A DNA stretch of 53,538 bases, taken from JBNARI01 sp049718765 (GTDB lineage: Bacteria > Bacillota > Sulfobacillia > DUMF01). The translations under genes were made by a program, and so were the position numbers. The notes below the pieces were generated by a model. That model did no database searches. It was not told the origin of the DNA and saw only the letters and a list, made by a program, of their open reading frames with translations. This document shows, piece by piece, positions 33,788-42,068 of this stretch (positions within the stretch are counted from its first letter, which is position 1; every line of letters begins with the position of its first letter). The DNA lies in assembly GCA_049718765.1 (NCBI GenBank), contig JBNARI010000013.1, positions 1 through 53,538 of the forward strand. Reading direction: 5' to 3'.

Positions 33788-34993
33788 TTGAACATCCTGG
33801 TGCTTAACTGTGGGAGCTCTTCGGTGAAGTACCAGCTGCTAGACATGACCACTGAGACCGTGCTATGCAAGGGACTTGTAGAAAGGGTTGGGTCCCAGGA
33901 GGGTTCATTCCGTCACCAGAAGGGCGAGGAGAAGCTCCAGTTTAGCATGGCTGTGCCCGACCATAAAGTTGCCATAGCTAAGGTGCTTCAACTATTGACG
34001 GATCCTCAGTGGGGGGCCATCAAGGACGTATCTCAGATAAACGGTGTAGGTCACCGTGTGGTGCATGCGGGGGAGAAATTTGCGTGTTCCGTCAGGCTAA
34101 CTAAGGAAGTGCGGGACACCTTGCAGGAATGCTGCAAGTACGCCCCTTTGCACAACCCGGCCAACTTGCTTGGTATCCACGCCATAGACGAGCTTCTGCC
34201 AAACGTGCCACAGGTGGGCGTGTTTGACACTGCATTTCACCAGACCATGCCACCAAGGGCATTCCTGTACGCCATCCCCTACAAGTTCTATGAGGATTAT
34301 CGAATACGCAGGTACGGCTTCCACGGCACCTCTCACCGATATGTGTCCGAGAGGGTAGCCAAGTTGATGGGCCGGGATTTGAAGTCACTGAAGATAGTCA
34401 CATGCCATTTGGGCAACGGTGCAAGCATCGCCGCAGTGGACGGGGGAAAGTCAGTGGATACAAGCATGGGCTTTACCCCACTCGAAGGGCTTGTTATGGG
34501 CACCCGGTGTGGCGACCTTGACCCCGCAATTCCAATGGTGCTAGCCAATGACTATGGTCTGTCAATATCACAAATAGACAATTTGCTAAACAAGCAAAGC
34601 GGATTGCTTGGTTTATCAGGGCTTTCCAACGACATGAGAGACATAGAGGCCGCCATGGATAATGGCCACGAAGGGGCTAGGCGAGCCTTCGAAGTGTTTA
34701 CCTACAGGATCATAAAGTACATTGGGGCTTATGCTGCAGCGATGAATGGGCTGGATGCCGTAGTGTTCACCGGTGGTATTGGCGAGAACTCGGTGCGAGT
34801 GAGGGAGTGGGTGTTGAAAGGGATTACCTTCCTTGGCCTGCGCCTGGACGAGGCTGCCAACAGCAGTCCACAGAAGGAGAAGCGAATCACGACGGCCGAC
34901 TCCAAGGTGGAGGCGTGGGTAGTACCCACCAACGAGGAGCTGATCATTGCCAGGGACACCCTTGCACTCATCAATGGGAGCAACGGGAAATAG
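33788..34993 (+). CDS. ackA: Acetate kinase
   Basis: Makes ATP and acetate from acetyl phosphate. The 401-residue protein starts NILVLNCGSSSVKYQLLD and carries FHGTSHRYVSERVA, CHLGNGASIAAVDGGKSVDTSMGFTPLEGLVMGTRCGDLDP and FTGGIGEN, all family signatures. The TTG start has GGGAGGAG upstream. With pduL 21 bases after its stop, it forms the substrate-level phosphorylation branch expected of a fermenter or acetogen. Confidence 0.96.
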   Translation: MNILVLNCGSSSVKYQLLDMTTETVLCKGLVERVGSQEGSFRHQKGEEKLQFSMAVPDHKVAIAKVLQLLTDPQWGAIKDVSQINGVGHRVVHAGEKFACSVRLTKEVRDTLQECCKYAPLHNPANLLGIHAIDELLPNVPQVGVFDTAFHQTMPPRAFLYAIPYKFYEDYRIRRYGFHGTSHRYVSERVAKLMGRDLKSLKIVTCHLGNGASIAAVDGGKSVDTSMGFTPLEGLVMGTRCGDLDPAIPMVLANDYGLSISQIDNLLNKQSGLLGLSGLSNDMRDIEAAMDNGHEGARRAFEVFTYRIIKYIGAYAAAMNGLDAVVFTGGIGENSVRVREWVLKGITFLGLRLDEAANSSPQKEKRITTADSKVEAWVVPTNEELIIARDTLALINGSNGK

Positions 34994-35014
34994 CGATCAG
35001 GGAGGGCATGCCAA

Positions 35015-35605
35015 ATGAAAACAGGGGCTACGGTGCCTGTTGGGGTTTCTGCCAGGCACGTGCACCTGTCCCAACGGGACCTTGAAATCTTATTTGGGCC
35101 GGGTTATCAGCTAACCAAAAGGAACGACCTGAGTCAACCAGGTCAGTTCGCAGCCAACGAATGCGTTGCGGTTGTTGGACCCAAGGGCAAGTTTGACAGC
35201 GTGAGGGTATTGGGCCCAGTGCGCAGCAAGACCCAGGTAGAGCTTGCGGCCACCGATGCCAAGAAGCTCGGCCTGAATCCCCCGGTGAGGGACTCTGGAG
35301 ACCTAGCAGGAAGTCCTGGGGTTACCCTTGTGGGCCCTTGCGGGCAGCTGGAGCTGCAGGAAGGCGTGATAATTGCCAAGCGTCACATTCACGCTACTCC
35401 CGAAGACGCTGAAAAGGTGAGTTTGCACGACAAGCAAATCGTTGCGGTGAAGGTTGGCAAAGGCGACAGGAAGATGATCATGGGCGACGTGCTCGTTAGA
35501 GTAAACCCCCAGTTTAAGTGGGAGATGCACGTGGATACGGACGAAGCCAACGCTGCAGGACTTTGTCAGGGAGACTTGGTAGAGATCTGCGAATGGCCGT
35601 GCTAG
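35015..35605 (+). CDS. pduL: Phosphate acyltransferase PduL type (phosphotransacetylase)
   Basis: A 196-residue zinc phosphotransacylase, unrelated to Pta, that exchanges CoA for phosphate on acetyl-CoA or propionyl-CoA. The two zinc-binding motifs are SARHVHLS (near 12-19) and AKRHIHATPED; VPVGVSARHVHLS and KWEMHVDTDEANAAG are typical. There is no N-terminal microcompartment-targeting extension, and no shell genes are nearby, so it acts in the cytosol. Next to ackA it should be the housekeeping phosphotransacetylase, as in Moorella-type acetogens. Confidence 0.95.
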   Translation: MKTGATVPVGVSARHVHLSQRDLEILFGPGYQLTKRNDLSQPGQFAANECVAVVGPKGKFDSVRVLGPVRSKTQVELAATDAKKLGLNPPVRDSGDLAGSPGVTLVGPCGQLELQEGVIIAKRHIHATPEDAEKVSLHDKQIVAVKVGKGDRKMIMGDVLVRVNPQFKWEMHVDTDEANAAGLCQGDLVEICEWPC

Positions 35606-35651
35606 AGGCCTTTGCTCCCCTGGGACAGCCAACTGCCAATCGTTGAGGAGC

Positions 35652-35693
35652 ATCGCGGATGGTAAGACAGGATCTTACCCCGCGATATTTTTT
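35652..35693 (+). terminator. Strong Rho-independent terminator after ackA-pduL
   Basis: A two-part stem: ATCGCGG (35652-35658) pairs with CCGCGAT (35680-35686), and GGTAAGA pairs with TCTTACC inside it, around loop CAGGA, with a small bulge (AT). It is followed by ATTTTTT. Confidence 0.92.
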
Positions 35694-35749
35694 GTGATAG
35701 GATGCTTACCCAGGGCTTGGCGCACTCGGCCAATGCCCCGGCGGTGTCG

Positions 35750-35777
35750 TTGCCAAGGTCAGGATAACTGCTAGAAT
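35750..35777 (+). promoter_or_regulatory. Promoter of the yacL-ispDF-cysS run
   Basis: TTGCCA (35750-35755), a 16-base spacer and TAGAAT (35772-35777), 63 bases before the yacL start and after the ackA-pduL terminator. Confidence 0.6.
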
Positions 35778-35839
35778 ATTAATTAGCGACTATTGCTGAC
35801 CGGATTGGAGAAGAATAGTAGAAATGGAGGTGACAAGCG

Positions 35840-36934
35840 TTGCATAAAGCGTTGCGCACGATATCCGGTCTGTTTGGCTTTTTCTTTGGATGTGCAGCAG
35901 GTTTCTACTTGAGACCTGTAGCTGCTCGGATCCTGAGCAAGCCTCTCGGCCTTTGGCAGCAAGTGGGTGTTGTGTTCTCAAGTGGCGTCATAATTGGTGC
36001 AGTGTTTGCCTGGCTTGGCCCCGTGTGTGTCCAGGCAGTTGTGTCGATCATCCGCAGGGTGGAAACCAGGCTCCAGAAGGCCTCGTTCCAGGACATCCTG
36101 GCGAGCAGCATTGGACTTATTCTGGGACTTATTATTGGCAACCTACTTGGCCAGCCAATGGCCCGCATGCCCTTGGTGGGAAGTTTCCTCCCAACTATGT
36201 CGACTCTGCTGTTTGGTTATCTGGGTGCGACGGTGGGGCAAAAGAAGCGCGACGAGATACTCGCAATGTTTGACTTCCTGCCTAGGTGGGGCAATAAGGC
36301 CCGGCAGTCTCCAAAGGCCCCTGCGGCAAAACCCAAGATCCTAGACACCAGCGTAATAATCGACGGAAGGATTGCTGACATATGTTCTACAGGGTTTATT
36401 GAGGGCCCGCTGATCGTACCTGGCTTCGTGTTGGAAGAGCTCAGACATATTGCTGACTCTTCTGACACCCTGAAGAGGAACAGGGGACGCCGCGGCCTGG
36501 ATGTGCTCAACAGAATGCAGAAGGAACTTGACGCCAGCGTGCAGATATATGAGAGGGACGTACCAGGCGAGGAAGTCGACTCGAAACTAGTCAGGCTGGC
36601 AAAGATGCTCAACGGGATAATCGTGACGAACGACTTCAATCTCAACAAGGTCGCAGAGTTGCAGGGCATGAAAGTGCTGAATATCAACGAGCTCGCAAAT
36701 GCGCTGAAGCCCGTAGTGTTGCCTGGTGAAGAAATGGTTGTGCATCTCATCAAGGACGGTAAAGAGTCGGGGCAGGGGATCGGGTACCTGGATGACGGCA
36801 CCATGATTGTGGTAGACGGAGGCAAAAAGCACATAGGTGAAACCATTTACGTGATGGTCACCAGCGTCCTCCAGACTGCGGCGGGCAGAATGATATTTGC
36901 CAAACCCAAACCCATGGAGAAGGTGGCACCTTGA
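35840..36934 (+). CDS. yacL: PIN/TRAM domain membrane protein (YacL family)
   Basis: A 364-residue protein with about four N-terminal membrane segments (roughly 8-25, 43-67, 90-107 and 120-135), a cytoplasmic PIN nuclease-like domain from KILDTSVIIDGRIADI (with the acidic cluster DTSVIIDGR, EEL, NDFN) and a C-terminal TRAM domain (KDGKESGQGIGYLDDGTMIVVDGGKKHIGE). It is likely an RNA-acting membrane protein of unknown target. The TTG at 35840 has GGAGGTGA upstream. It overlaps ispDF by four bases. Confidence 0.92.
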   Translation: MHKALRTISGLFGFFFGCAAGFYLRPVAARILSKPLGLWQQVGVVFSSGVIIGAVFAWLGPVCVQAVVSIIRRVETRLQKASFQDILASSIGLILGLIIGNLLGQPMARMPLVGSFLPTMSTLLFGYLGATVGQKKRDEILAMFDFLPRWGNKARQSPKAPAAKPKILDTSVIIDGRIADICSTGFIEGPLIVPGFVLEELRHIADSSDTLKRNRGRRGLDVLNRMQKELDASVQIYERDVPGEEVDSKLVRLAKMLNGIIVTNDFNLNKVAELQGMKVLNINELANALKPVVLPGEEMVVHLIKDGKESGQGIGYLDDGTMIVVDGGKKHIGETIYVMVTSVLQTAAGRMIFAKPKPMEKVAP

Positions 36935-38130
36935 ACTACCGGAAGGTGTCCGCGGTCATCCTAGCTGCCGGAACTGGCAGCAGAATGGGGCTGCGCAAGC
37001 AATTCCTGTATGCAGGGGGAAGACCCCTGATATCTTATTCCCTTTGCACCTTCGATTCGTGCGAAGAAGTGGATGAGGTAGTGCTTGTTTGCCGCCTTGA
37101 AGACTTGCCAATGATGAAGTTCATCGTGAACAACCTGGGGCTTTCAAAGCTCAAGAAAGTAGTAACTGGCGGTGAGACTCGTCAGGAATCTGCCAGACGT
37201 GGCTTGGAGGCTTTGGACGCGGAGTCAGGCCTAGTGCTGATACACGACGCAGCACGACCATTAGTAAGCAAAGAACTTATCAGACGGCTCATCGCTGAGG
37301 CGGAGCACAACGAGGCGGTTGTCCCTGGACTTGCTGTCAAGGACACAGTTAAGTTTGTGGGCCAAGATGGTTACGTGCTCACCACGCCCCGCAGAGAGTC
37401 AGTGTTCGTGATACAAACGCCCCAGCTGTTCACCGTCTCCCTCATCAAGCGCGCCCACCTAGCGGCGTTGGAAGCAGGGTGGAGTTGTAGTGACGATGCC
37501 TCTCTCGTTGAGAAACTCGGCGTCAGGGTAAAGGTGATAGAGGGAGAAGAAAGCAATTTCAAAGTAACTACCCCCAAGGACGTGAGCTACCTCGAGTTTG
37601 TAATGATGAAGGCCACGACTGCTGGCCACAGGGCCGTCGATTTTTCCCCCAGAGTGGGACTGGGGTTCGACGTACACCGGATTGCTCCGGGACGTAAGCT
37701 CGTGCTCGGTGGGGTAGAGATTCCCTGGGAGGCGGGGCTCCTCGGGCATTCCGACGGGGACGTGGTGTGCCACGCCCTTATGGACGCCATGTTGGGAGCG
37801 GCAGGCATGAGGGATATAGGCCACATGTTCCCGCCCTCCGACCACCGATTTGAGGGGGCTTACAGCCTTGGGCTGGTCAATCAGGTGGCGGCGTCCTTAC
37901 TGCGGCAAGGGTTGTGCCTGGAGCGTGCGGACCTGGTTGTGGTAGCAGAGGAGCCGAAGCTAGCGCCGTACGTGGAAAGGATGTGCGAACTCCTGGCATC
38001 TGCAACAGGGACAAGCCCTGACAAGATTAGCATCAAGGCTACCACGGCTGAGGGGCTCGGCTTTGTGGGCCGAAAAGAGGGTATGTGCTGCTGGTGCGTA
38101 GCCACTCTGATGTCATTGGAAAGCAGGTGA
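36931..38130 (+). CDS. ispDF: Bifunctional IspD/IspF (MEP pathway)
   Basis: A 399-residue fusion of 2-C-methyl-D-erythritol 4-phosphate cytidylyltransferase and 2,4-cyclodiphosphate synthase. The IspD half (about 1-225) has VILAAGTGSRMGLRKQF and HDAARPLV; the IspF half (from about 240) has GLGFDVHRIAPGRKLVLGG, HSDGDVVCHALMDAMLGAAGMRDIGHMFP and KATTAEGLGFVGR. The two enzymes catalyse non-consecutive steps, with IspE between. The TTG start overlaps the yacL stop. The last residues contain CCWCV, unusual for IspF. Confidence 0.95.
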   Translation: MNYRKVSAVILAAGTGSRMGLRKQFLYAGGRPLISYSLCTFDSCEEVDEVVLVCRLEDLPMMKFIVNNLGLSKLKKVVTGGETRQESARRGLEALDAESGLVLIHDAARPLVSKELIRRLIAEAEHNEAVVPGLAVKDTVKFVGQDGYVLTTPRRESVFVIQTPQLFTVSLIKRAHLAALEAGWSCSDDASLVEKLGVRVKVIEGEESNFKVTTPKDVSYLEFVMMKATTAGHRAVDFSPRVGLGFDVHRIAPGRKLVLGGVEIPWEAGLLGHSDGDVVCHALMDAMLGAAGMRDIGHMFPPSDHRFEGAYSLGLVNQVAASLLRQGLCLERADLVVVAEEPKLAPYVERMCELLASATGTSPDKISIKATTAEGLGFVGRKEGMCCWCVATLMSLESR

Positions 38131-38134
38131 GGAC

Positions 38135-39568
38135 TTGAAGGTTTACAACACGCTAACAGGACAAAAGGAGGAATTTACCCCTCCGCAAGACGGGACCATA
38201 AGGATGTACGTATGCGGCATCACTCCCTACGCTCCAAGTCATATTGGACATGCTAGACCAGCGGTCTTCTGGGATGTGGTGCGCAGGTTCCTCGAATACC
38301 GGGGCTACAGAGTTTTTGCGGTGCAGAACTTCACAGACATTGACGACAAGATCATTGCAGCTGCTCAGCAGGAAGGGGTTCATCCCTTGGAGCTTGCGGC
38401 CAGGTACTCGGACCAGTACCTCGAGGAAGTAAGGCGCCTTGGCGTCAAGCCAATGGATGCTTACCCTAAGGCCAGTGAGCACATCGGTGAAATCATTGCC
38501 CTCATCCAAGGATTGATAGACAAAGGATACGCCTACCAGTCCGATGGGGACGTATACTTTTCAGTCACAAGCTTTGAGGAATACGGCAAGCTATCCCACA
38601 GGACCCTGGAGGAAATGAAAGCAGGTGCCAGGGTAGAAGTAAGTGACAAGAAGCGGCACCCCATGGACTTTGCGCTTTGGAAAGCTGCCAAGCCAGGAGA
38701 ACCAAAGTGGAGCAGTCCGTGGGGGGAAGGGCGCCCTGGATGGCACATAGAGTGTTCCGCGATGTCCATAAAGTATCTGGGCCCCAGCTTCGACTTTCAC
38801 GGGGGTGGGTCCGAACTGGTTTTTCCACACCATGAGAACGAGATCGCCCAGTCAGAGGCGTTTACTGGTGTGAAGCCTTTCGTGCGGTATTGGGTCCACA
38901 ATGAGCTGGTCAACATTCACGGGGAGAAGATGTCAAAGTCCCTTGGTAACATAATCACAATAAGGGAAATGCTGGACAAGTACCACCCGTGTGCCATTCG
39001 CCTTTTCTTGCTGTCGGCACACTACAGGACTCCTCTGAATTTCTCGGAAGAGGCTATGGAGGCAGCGGTGAAGGGCTACGAAAGGATGCAAGCTGCCCTG
39101 GACAATCTGTGGTCCATTTCAAGATCAGCTCAACCAGCCTCTGGGGAGACTCTGCCCCAACTTGAAGATGCCTTCTCCAGGGCAAAACAGCAATTCGAAG
39201 CTTCCATGGAGGACGACTTCAATACCGCAGGGGCTATTGCAGCGCTGTTTGACTTGACCCGAACTGTAAATGCCTGCCAAGATTGGCTTGGCGCTCACCC
39301 AGCAGAGGCAACCCTCTATTTGGATAGCTTTATGAAGCTGGTGTCCGTCTTGGGCATTGCTGAGGACCCGCGGCACAGGCAGGCTACACCCAGCGAGACA
39401 CGCATCGTCGAAGAGCTGCTTTCCCTTCTGATAGAAGTGAGACAAAGGGCGAGGGAGAAGAAGGACTGGCCAACGGCAGACTACATCCGTGACAGACTTG
39501 GAGAGCTGGGGATTCAGCTGGAGGACGGCCCAACGGGGACCAGATGGAAGAAGGTGAGGGGTACCTGA
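38135..39568 (+). CDS. cysS: Cysteinyl-tRNA synthetase
   Basis: A class I synthetase of 477 residues charging tRNA-Cys. The HIGH motif is SHIGHARP (36-39), C27 in YVCGITPYAPS is the first zinc ligand, GWHIECSAMS gives the next, and KMSKS lies in HGEKMSKSLGN. The C-terminal anticodon-binding domain ends LGIQLEDGPTGTRWKK. The start is TTG 38135, four bases after ispDF. The mini-RNase III gene (mrnC) that often follows cysS is absent; thyX follows after one base. Confidence 0.96.
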   Translation: MKVYNTLTGQKEEFTPPQDGTIRMYVCGITPYAPSHIGHARPAVFWDVVRRFLEYRGYRVFAVQNFTDIDDKIIAAAQQEGVHPLELAARYSDQYLEEVRRLGVKPMDAYPKASEHIGEIIALIQGLIDKGYAYQSDGDVYFSVTSFEEYGKLSHRTLEEMKAGARVEVSDKKRHPMDFALWKAAKPGEPKWSSPWGEGRPGWHIECSAMSIKYLGPSFDFHGGGSELVFPHHENEIAQSEAFTGVKPFVRYWVHNELVNIHGEKMSKSLGNIITIREMLDKYHPCAIRLFLLSAHYRTPLNFSEEAMEAAVKGYERMQAALDNLWSISRSAQPASGETLPQLEDAFSRAKQQFEASMEDDFNTAGAIAALFDLTRTVNACQDWLGAHPAEATLYLDSFMKLVSVLGIAEDPRHRQATPSETRIVEELLSLLIEVRQRAREKKDWPTADYIRDRLGELGIQLEDGPTGTRWKKVRGT

Positions 39569-39569
39569 T

Positions 39570-40256
39570 ATGGAGGTGCTCTTGCTGAGGTATACCCCGG
39601 ATCCTGAGTTCACAGTGGCAATGGCTGCCAGACTGTGTTATTCGAATTCAAGCGTGAGACAACTCCAGGTAGCGCTACCCCCTGAAGAAGTGGTGCGCCT
39701 CGTAAGGATGTTGTATCAGATGGGGCACTTGTCTCCCTTTGAACACGTTAGCTTTACGTTTGGAATCTCGGGGGTGAGCCGGGCCCTGAGCCACCAGCTG
39801 GTCAGGCACAGGATTGCCTCGTATTCCCAGAAATCCCAGAGGTGGACCAGCGAGCAGAAGTTCGAATACGTTGTTCCTCCTTCGGTGCTGCGCAACGCTC
39901 AAGCCAAGGAGCTATTTGAACGGCAGATGCGAAGTATTCACGAGAGCTATGCGAGGCTGGTGGAATTGGGCATTCCCAAGGAAGACGCCAGGTACGTGCT
40001 ACCCAATGCATGCCACACGCAACTGGTGGCTACGTTCAATGCCCGCAGTCTGCTGAATTTCTTCAAGCTAAGGTGTTGTTCAAGAGCGCAATGGGAGATT
40101 CGTGTGCTGGCATACAAGATGCTCAAATTGGTGAAACAGGTGGCCCCCACCCTCTTTGAAAACGCTGGGCCTCCGTGTGTTTGTGAGGGCGTGTGCAGGG
40201 AGGGCAGACTAAGCTGCGGCAGAATTGAAAGGCTCAAGAAGCGCAACAATGACTGA
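39570..40256 (+). CDS. thyX: FAD-dependent thymidylate synthase
   Basis: A 228-residue flavin-dependent thymidylate synthase making dTMP from dUMP with methylenetetrahydrofolate and NADPH. The signature RHRIASYSQKSQRW (79-92) fits the RHRX7-8S ThyX motif, and the C-terminal LRCCSRAQWEIR holds the second FAD/dUMP-binding part. It suggests the cell lacks, or supplements, ThyA. It begins one base after cysS and overlaps rlmB by eight bases. Confidence 0.96.
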   Translation: MEVLLLRYTPDPEFTVAMAARLCYSNSSVRQLQVALPPEEVVRLVRMLYQMGHLSPFEHVSFTFGISGVSRALSHQLVRHRIASYSQKSQRWTSEQKFEYVVPPSVLRNAQAKELFERQMRSIHESYARLVELGIPKEDARYVLPNACHTQLVATFNARSLLNFFKLRCCSRAQWEIRVLAYKMLKLVKQVAPTLFENAGPPCVCEGVCREGRLSCGRIERLKKRNND

Positions 40257-41013
40257 GCGGATCATTTGGGGTAAGAACGCAGTGCGCGAAGCACTGGCAG
40301 CCAATCAAAAGGTGAGGGAGATCCTGGTCACGGACGCCGGTTCTCCTCTGGCAAAGATGGCAGCTCAAGCTGGGGCCAGGGTGCGAGTGGTGGACAGGCA
40401 AACCCTGGACAAAGTGGTGCAAGAAGTGGCGCGGGGCTTGGGCTTGCACCAGCGATCCAACGCACACCAGGGAGTTGTGGCCATGCTAGAGGGGAGGCGC
40501 CTGCTTGGCCTGGACGGCTTGTTGGAGTGGATCGGATCTGTTCCCGAGGGTCACCTTGCACTAGGGGTGGCCGTGGACTCCCTGCAGGATCCCCACAACC
40601 TTGGCGCCATTGTGCGCACTGGAGACGCCGTGGGTGTGGACTTCGTAATGGTACCTTCCAGGAGGAGTGTCGGGATCACTCCTGCTGTGGCCAAGACGTC
40701 TGCGGGCGCTGTAGAGCACGTGCGCGTTGTAGAAGTTGTCAACTTACGCCAGTCCTTGGTCAGATTGAAGGACGCGGGTCTGTGGGTGATGGGGCTCGAC
40801 GAGGAGGCGCGCATCACCCTATGGGAAGCGGACTTCAAAGTCCCGCTGGTTCTGGTTGTGGGAGGGGAAGACAAAGGGATTTCTCGCATCGTGAAGGAAG
40901 AATGTGATGTGTTGGTAAGGATACCGATGGTCGGACGGGTACATTCGCTAAACGCATCGGTTGCAGCAGCGATAGCAATGTACGAGGTACTGAGACAGCG
41001 CACAGCGTTATGA
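40249..41013 (+). CDS. rlmB: 23S rRNA 2'-O-methyltransferase RlmB (TrmH/SpoU family)
   Basis: A 254-residue SPOUT methyltransferase for Gm2251 of 23S rRNA. The substrate-binding N domain is IIWGKNAVREALAANQKVREILV, and the knot has LQDPHNLGAIVRTGDAVGVDFV, VVGGEDKGISRIVKEECD and IPMVGRVHSLNASVAAAIAMYEVLRQR. The ATG at 40249 gives the family start and overlaps thyX. It precedes sigH, as in many Clostridia and Bacilli. Confidence 0.95.
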   Translation: MTERIIWGKNAVREALAANQKVREILVTDAGSPLAKMAAQAGARVRVVDRQTLDKVVQEVARGLGLHQRSNAHQGVVAMLEGRRLLGLDGLLEWIGSVPEGHLALGVAVDSLQDPHNLGAIVRTGDAVGVDFVMVPSRRSVGITPAVAKTSAGAVEHVRVVEVVNLRQSLVRLKDAGLWVMGLDEEARITLWEADFKVPLVLVVGGEDKGISRIVKEECDVLVRIPMVGRVHSLNASVAAAIAMYEVLRQRTAL

Positions 41014-41055
41014 GCAAGGAATATGGCTTGTCATGGTTGTCCCGAGTGCTTGTAC

Positions 41056-41084
41056 TTGATACAGTATCAACGCAATATTATAAT
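41056..41084 (+). promoter_or_regulatory. Promoter of sigH with a palindrome over the -35
   Basis: TTGATA (41056-41061), a 17-base spacer and a perfect TATAAT (41079-41084). A perfect 15-base palindrome, TTGATACAGTATCAA (41056-41070), covers the -35, so a dimeric repressor would compete with RNA polymerase. The regulator is unknown. Confidence 0.85.
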
Positions 41085-41129
41085 CATGACTGTAACTGCA
41101 TCAAGCCAGGCCACAGGAGGGAAAGCCTC

Positions 41130-41825
41130 GTGAAACCAGCTCCCCTTCAAGAACCCCGCCGCGAGTTTGAAGACATGGATGATGAGCAAGTGGTCCAGGC
41201 GGCAAGAGAGGGAGACCCTGCAGCAGTTGAGCATCTAATGAATCGGTACCGCAATTTCGTGAGGGCAAAAGCAAAGTCGTACTTCCTGATTGGGGCTGAC
41301 AGGGAAGACATAGTACAGGAGGGGATGATAGGGCTTTACAAGGCGATCCGTGACTTCCGGGATGACAAGCTATCATCGTTCAGGGCTTTTGCTGAGCTGT
41401 GCATCACGAGGCAGATAATCACTGCGATTAAGACTGCCACCAGACAGAAACACATTCCCCTGAACTCATATGTGTCCCTCAATAAGCCAATCTACGACGA
41501 GGACTCAGACCGCACGTTGCTGGATGTGTTATCTGGTTCGAGAGTGGCTGACCCCGAGGAGCTCATAATAAACAACGAGGACTTCGACGACATCGAGGCA
41601 AAGATGGTGGAGCTGCTGAGCGACTTGGAATGGCAGGTACTAGCAGCGTACCTCGACGGCAAGTCCTACCAGGAGATTGCTGCTGAGCTGGACAGACATG
41701 TTAAGTCCATAGATAACGCTCTGCAAAGAGTCAAACGCAAACTGGAGAAGTACCTTGAACAGCGGAAGAAGGAAGCGTCTCGAATGGTCAGATGCAAGTT
41801 GCGTAGGCCTATGGGAAGTGTTTGA
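41130..41825 (+). CDS. sigH: RNA polymerase sigma factor SigH (sigma-30 type)
   Basis: A 231-residue sigma-70-family factor most like the sporulation/competence factor SigH. Region 2 is YFLIGADREDIVQEGMIGLYKAIRDFRDDKLSSFRAFAELCITRQIITAIKTATRQKH and region 4 is LSDLEWQVLAAYLDGKSYQEIAAELDRHVKSIDNALQRVKRKLEKYL. GTG 41130 follows AGGAGGG by 8 bases; the frame is open upstream but the promoter is there. The canonical position after rlmB supports the call. It implies a SigH regulon, possibly sporulation, though no sporulation gene is in the window. Confidence 0.94.
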   Translation: MKPAPLQEPRREFEDMDDEQVVQAAREGDPAAVEHLMNRYRNFVRAKAKSYFLIGADREDIVQEGMIGLYKAIRDFRDDKLSSFRAFAELCITRQIITAIKTATRQKHIPLNSYVSLNKPIYDEDSDRTLLDVLSGSRVADPEELIINNEDFDDIEAKMVELLSDLEWQVLAAYLDGKSYQEIAAELDRHVKSIDNALQRVKRKLEKYLEQRKKEASRMVRCKLRRPMGSV

Positions 41826-41915
41826 CCAGATGTCGGAGAAAGGCTAGCTGGCGAATGGCAGGGAGCCACAAGTGTTCCACGTGCGCTGGATGGTGAGAAT
41901 GTAGGGAGTTATGGG

Positions 41916-41944
41916 TTGAAGGTGCAAGCTACGCGTGCTAACAT
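41916..41944 (+). promoter_or_regulatory. Promoter of tRNA-Thr
   Basis: TTGAAG (41916-41921), a 17-base spacer and TAACAT (41939-41944), about 50 bases before the tRNA. It overlaps a long inverted repeat. Confidence 0.6.
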
Positions 41945-41955
41945 GTAGCTTGCAC
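41922..41955. repeat. Perfect 11-base inverted repeat over the tRNA-Thr promoter
   Basis: GTGCAAGCTAC (41922-41932) and GTAGCTTGCAC (41945-41955) are perfect inverse complements around a 12-base loop that contains most of the -10. It could be an operator, or a hairpin ending sigH transcripts; no U-tract follows, which argues against a simple terminator. Confidence 0.8.
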
Positions 41956-41993
41956 TGTTGTATGTGGCAAGTGCACGACTGTTGATTTGTGGG

Positions 41994-42068
41994 GCTGGCG
42001 TAGCTCAATGGCAGAGCAGCTGACTTGTAATCAGCAGGTTGCCGGTTCGAGTCCGGCCGCCAGCTCCA
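41994..42068 (+). tRNA. tRNA-Thr (TGT)
   Basis: Acceptor GCTGGCG/CGCCAGC, D-arm GCTCAATGGCAGAGC, anticodon stem GCTGA/TCAGC around CTTGTAA (anticodon TGT), T-arm GCCGG TTCGAGT CCGGC, discriminator T and an encoded CCA. It decodes ACA. Accessory genes begin after it. Confidence 0.96.
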
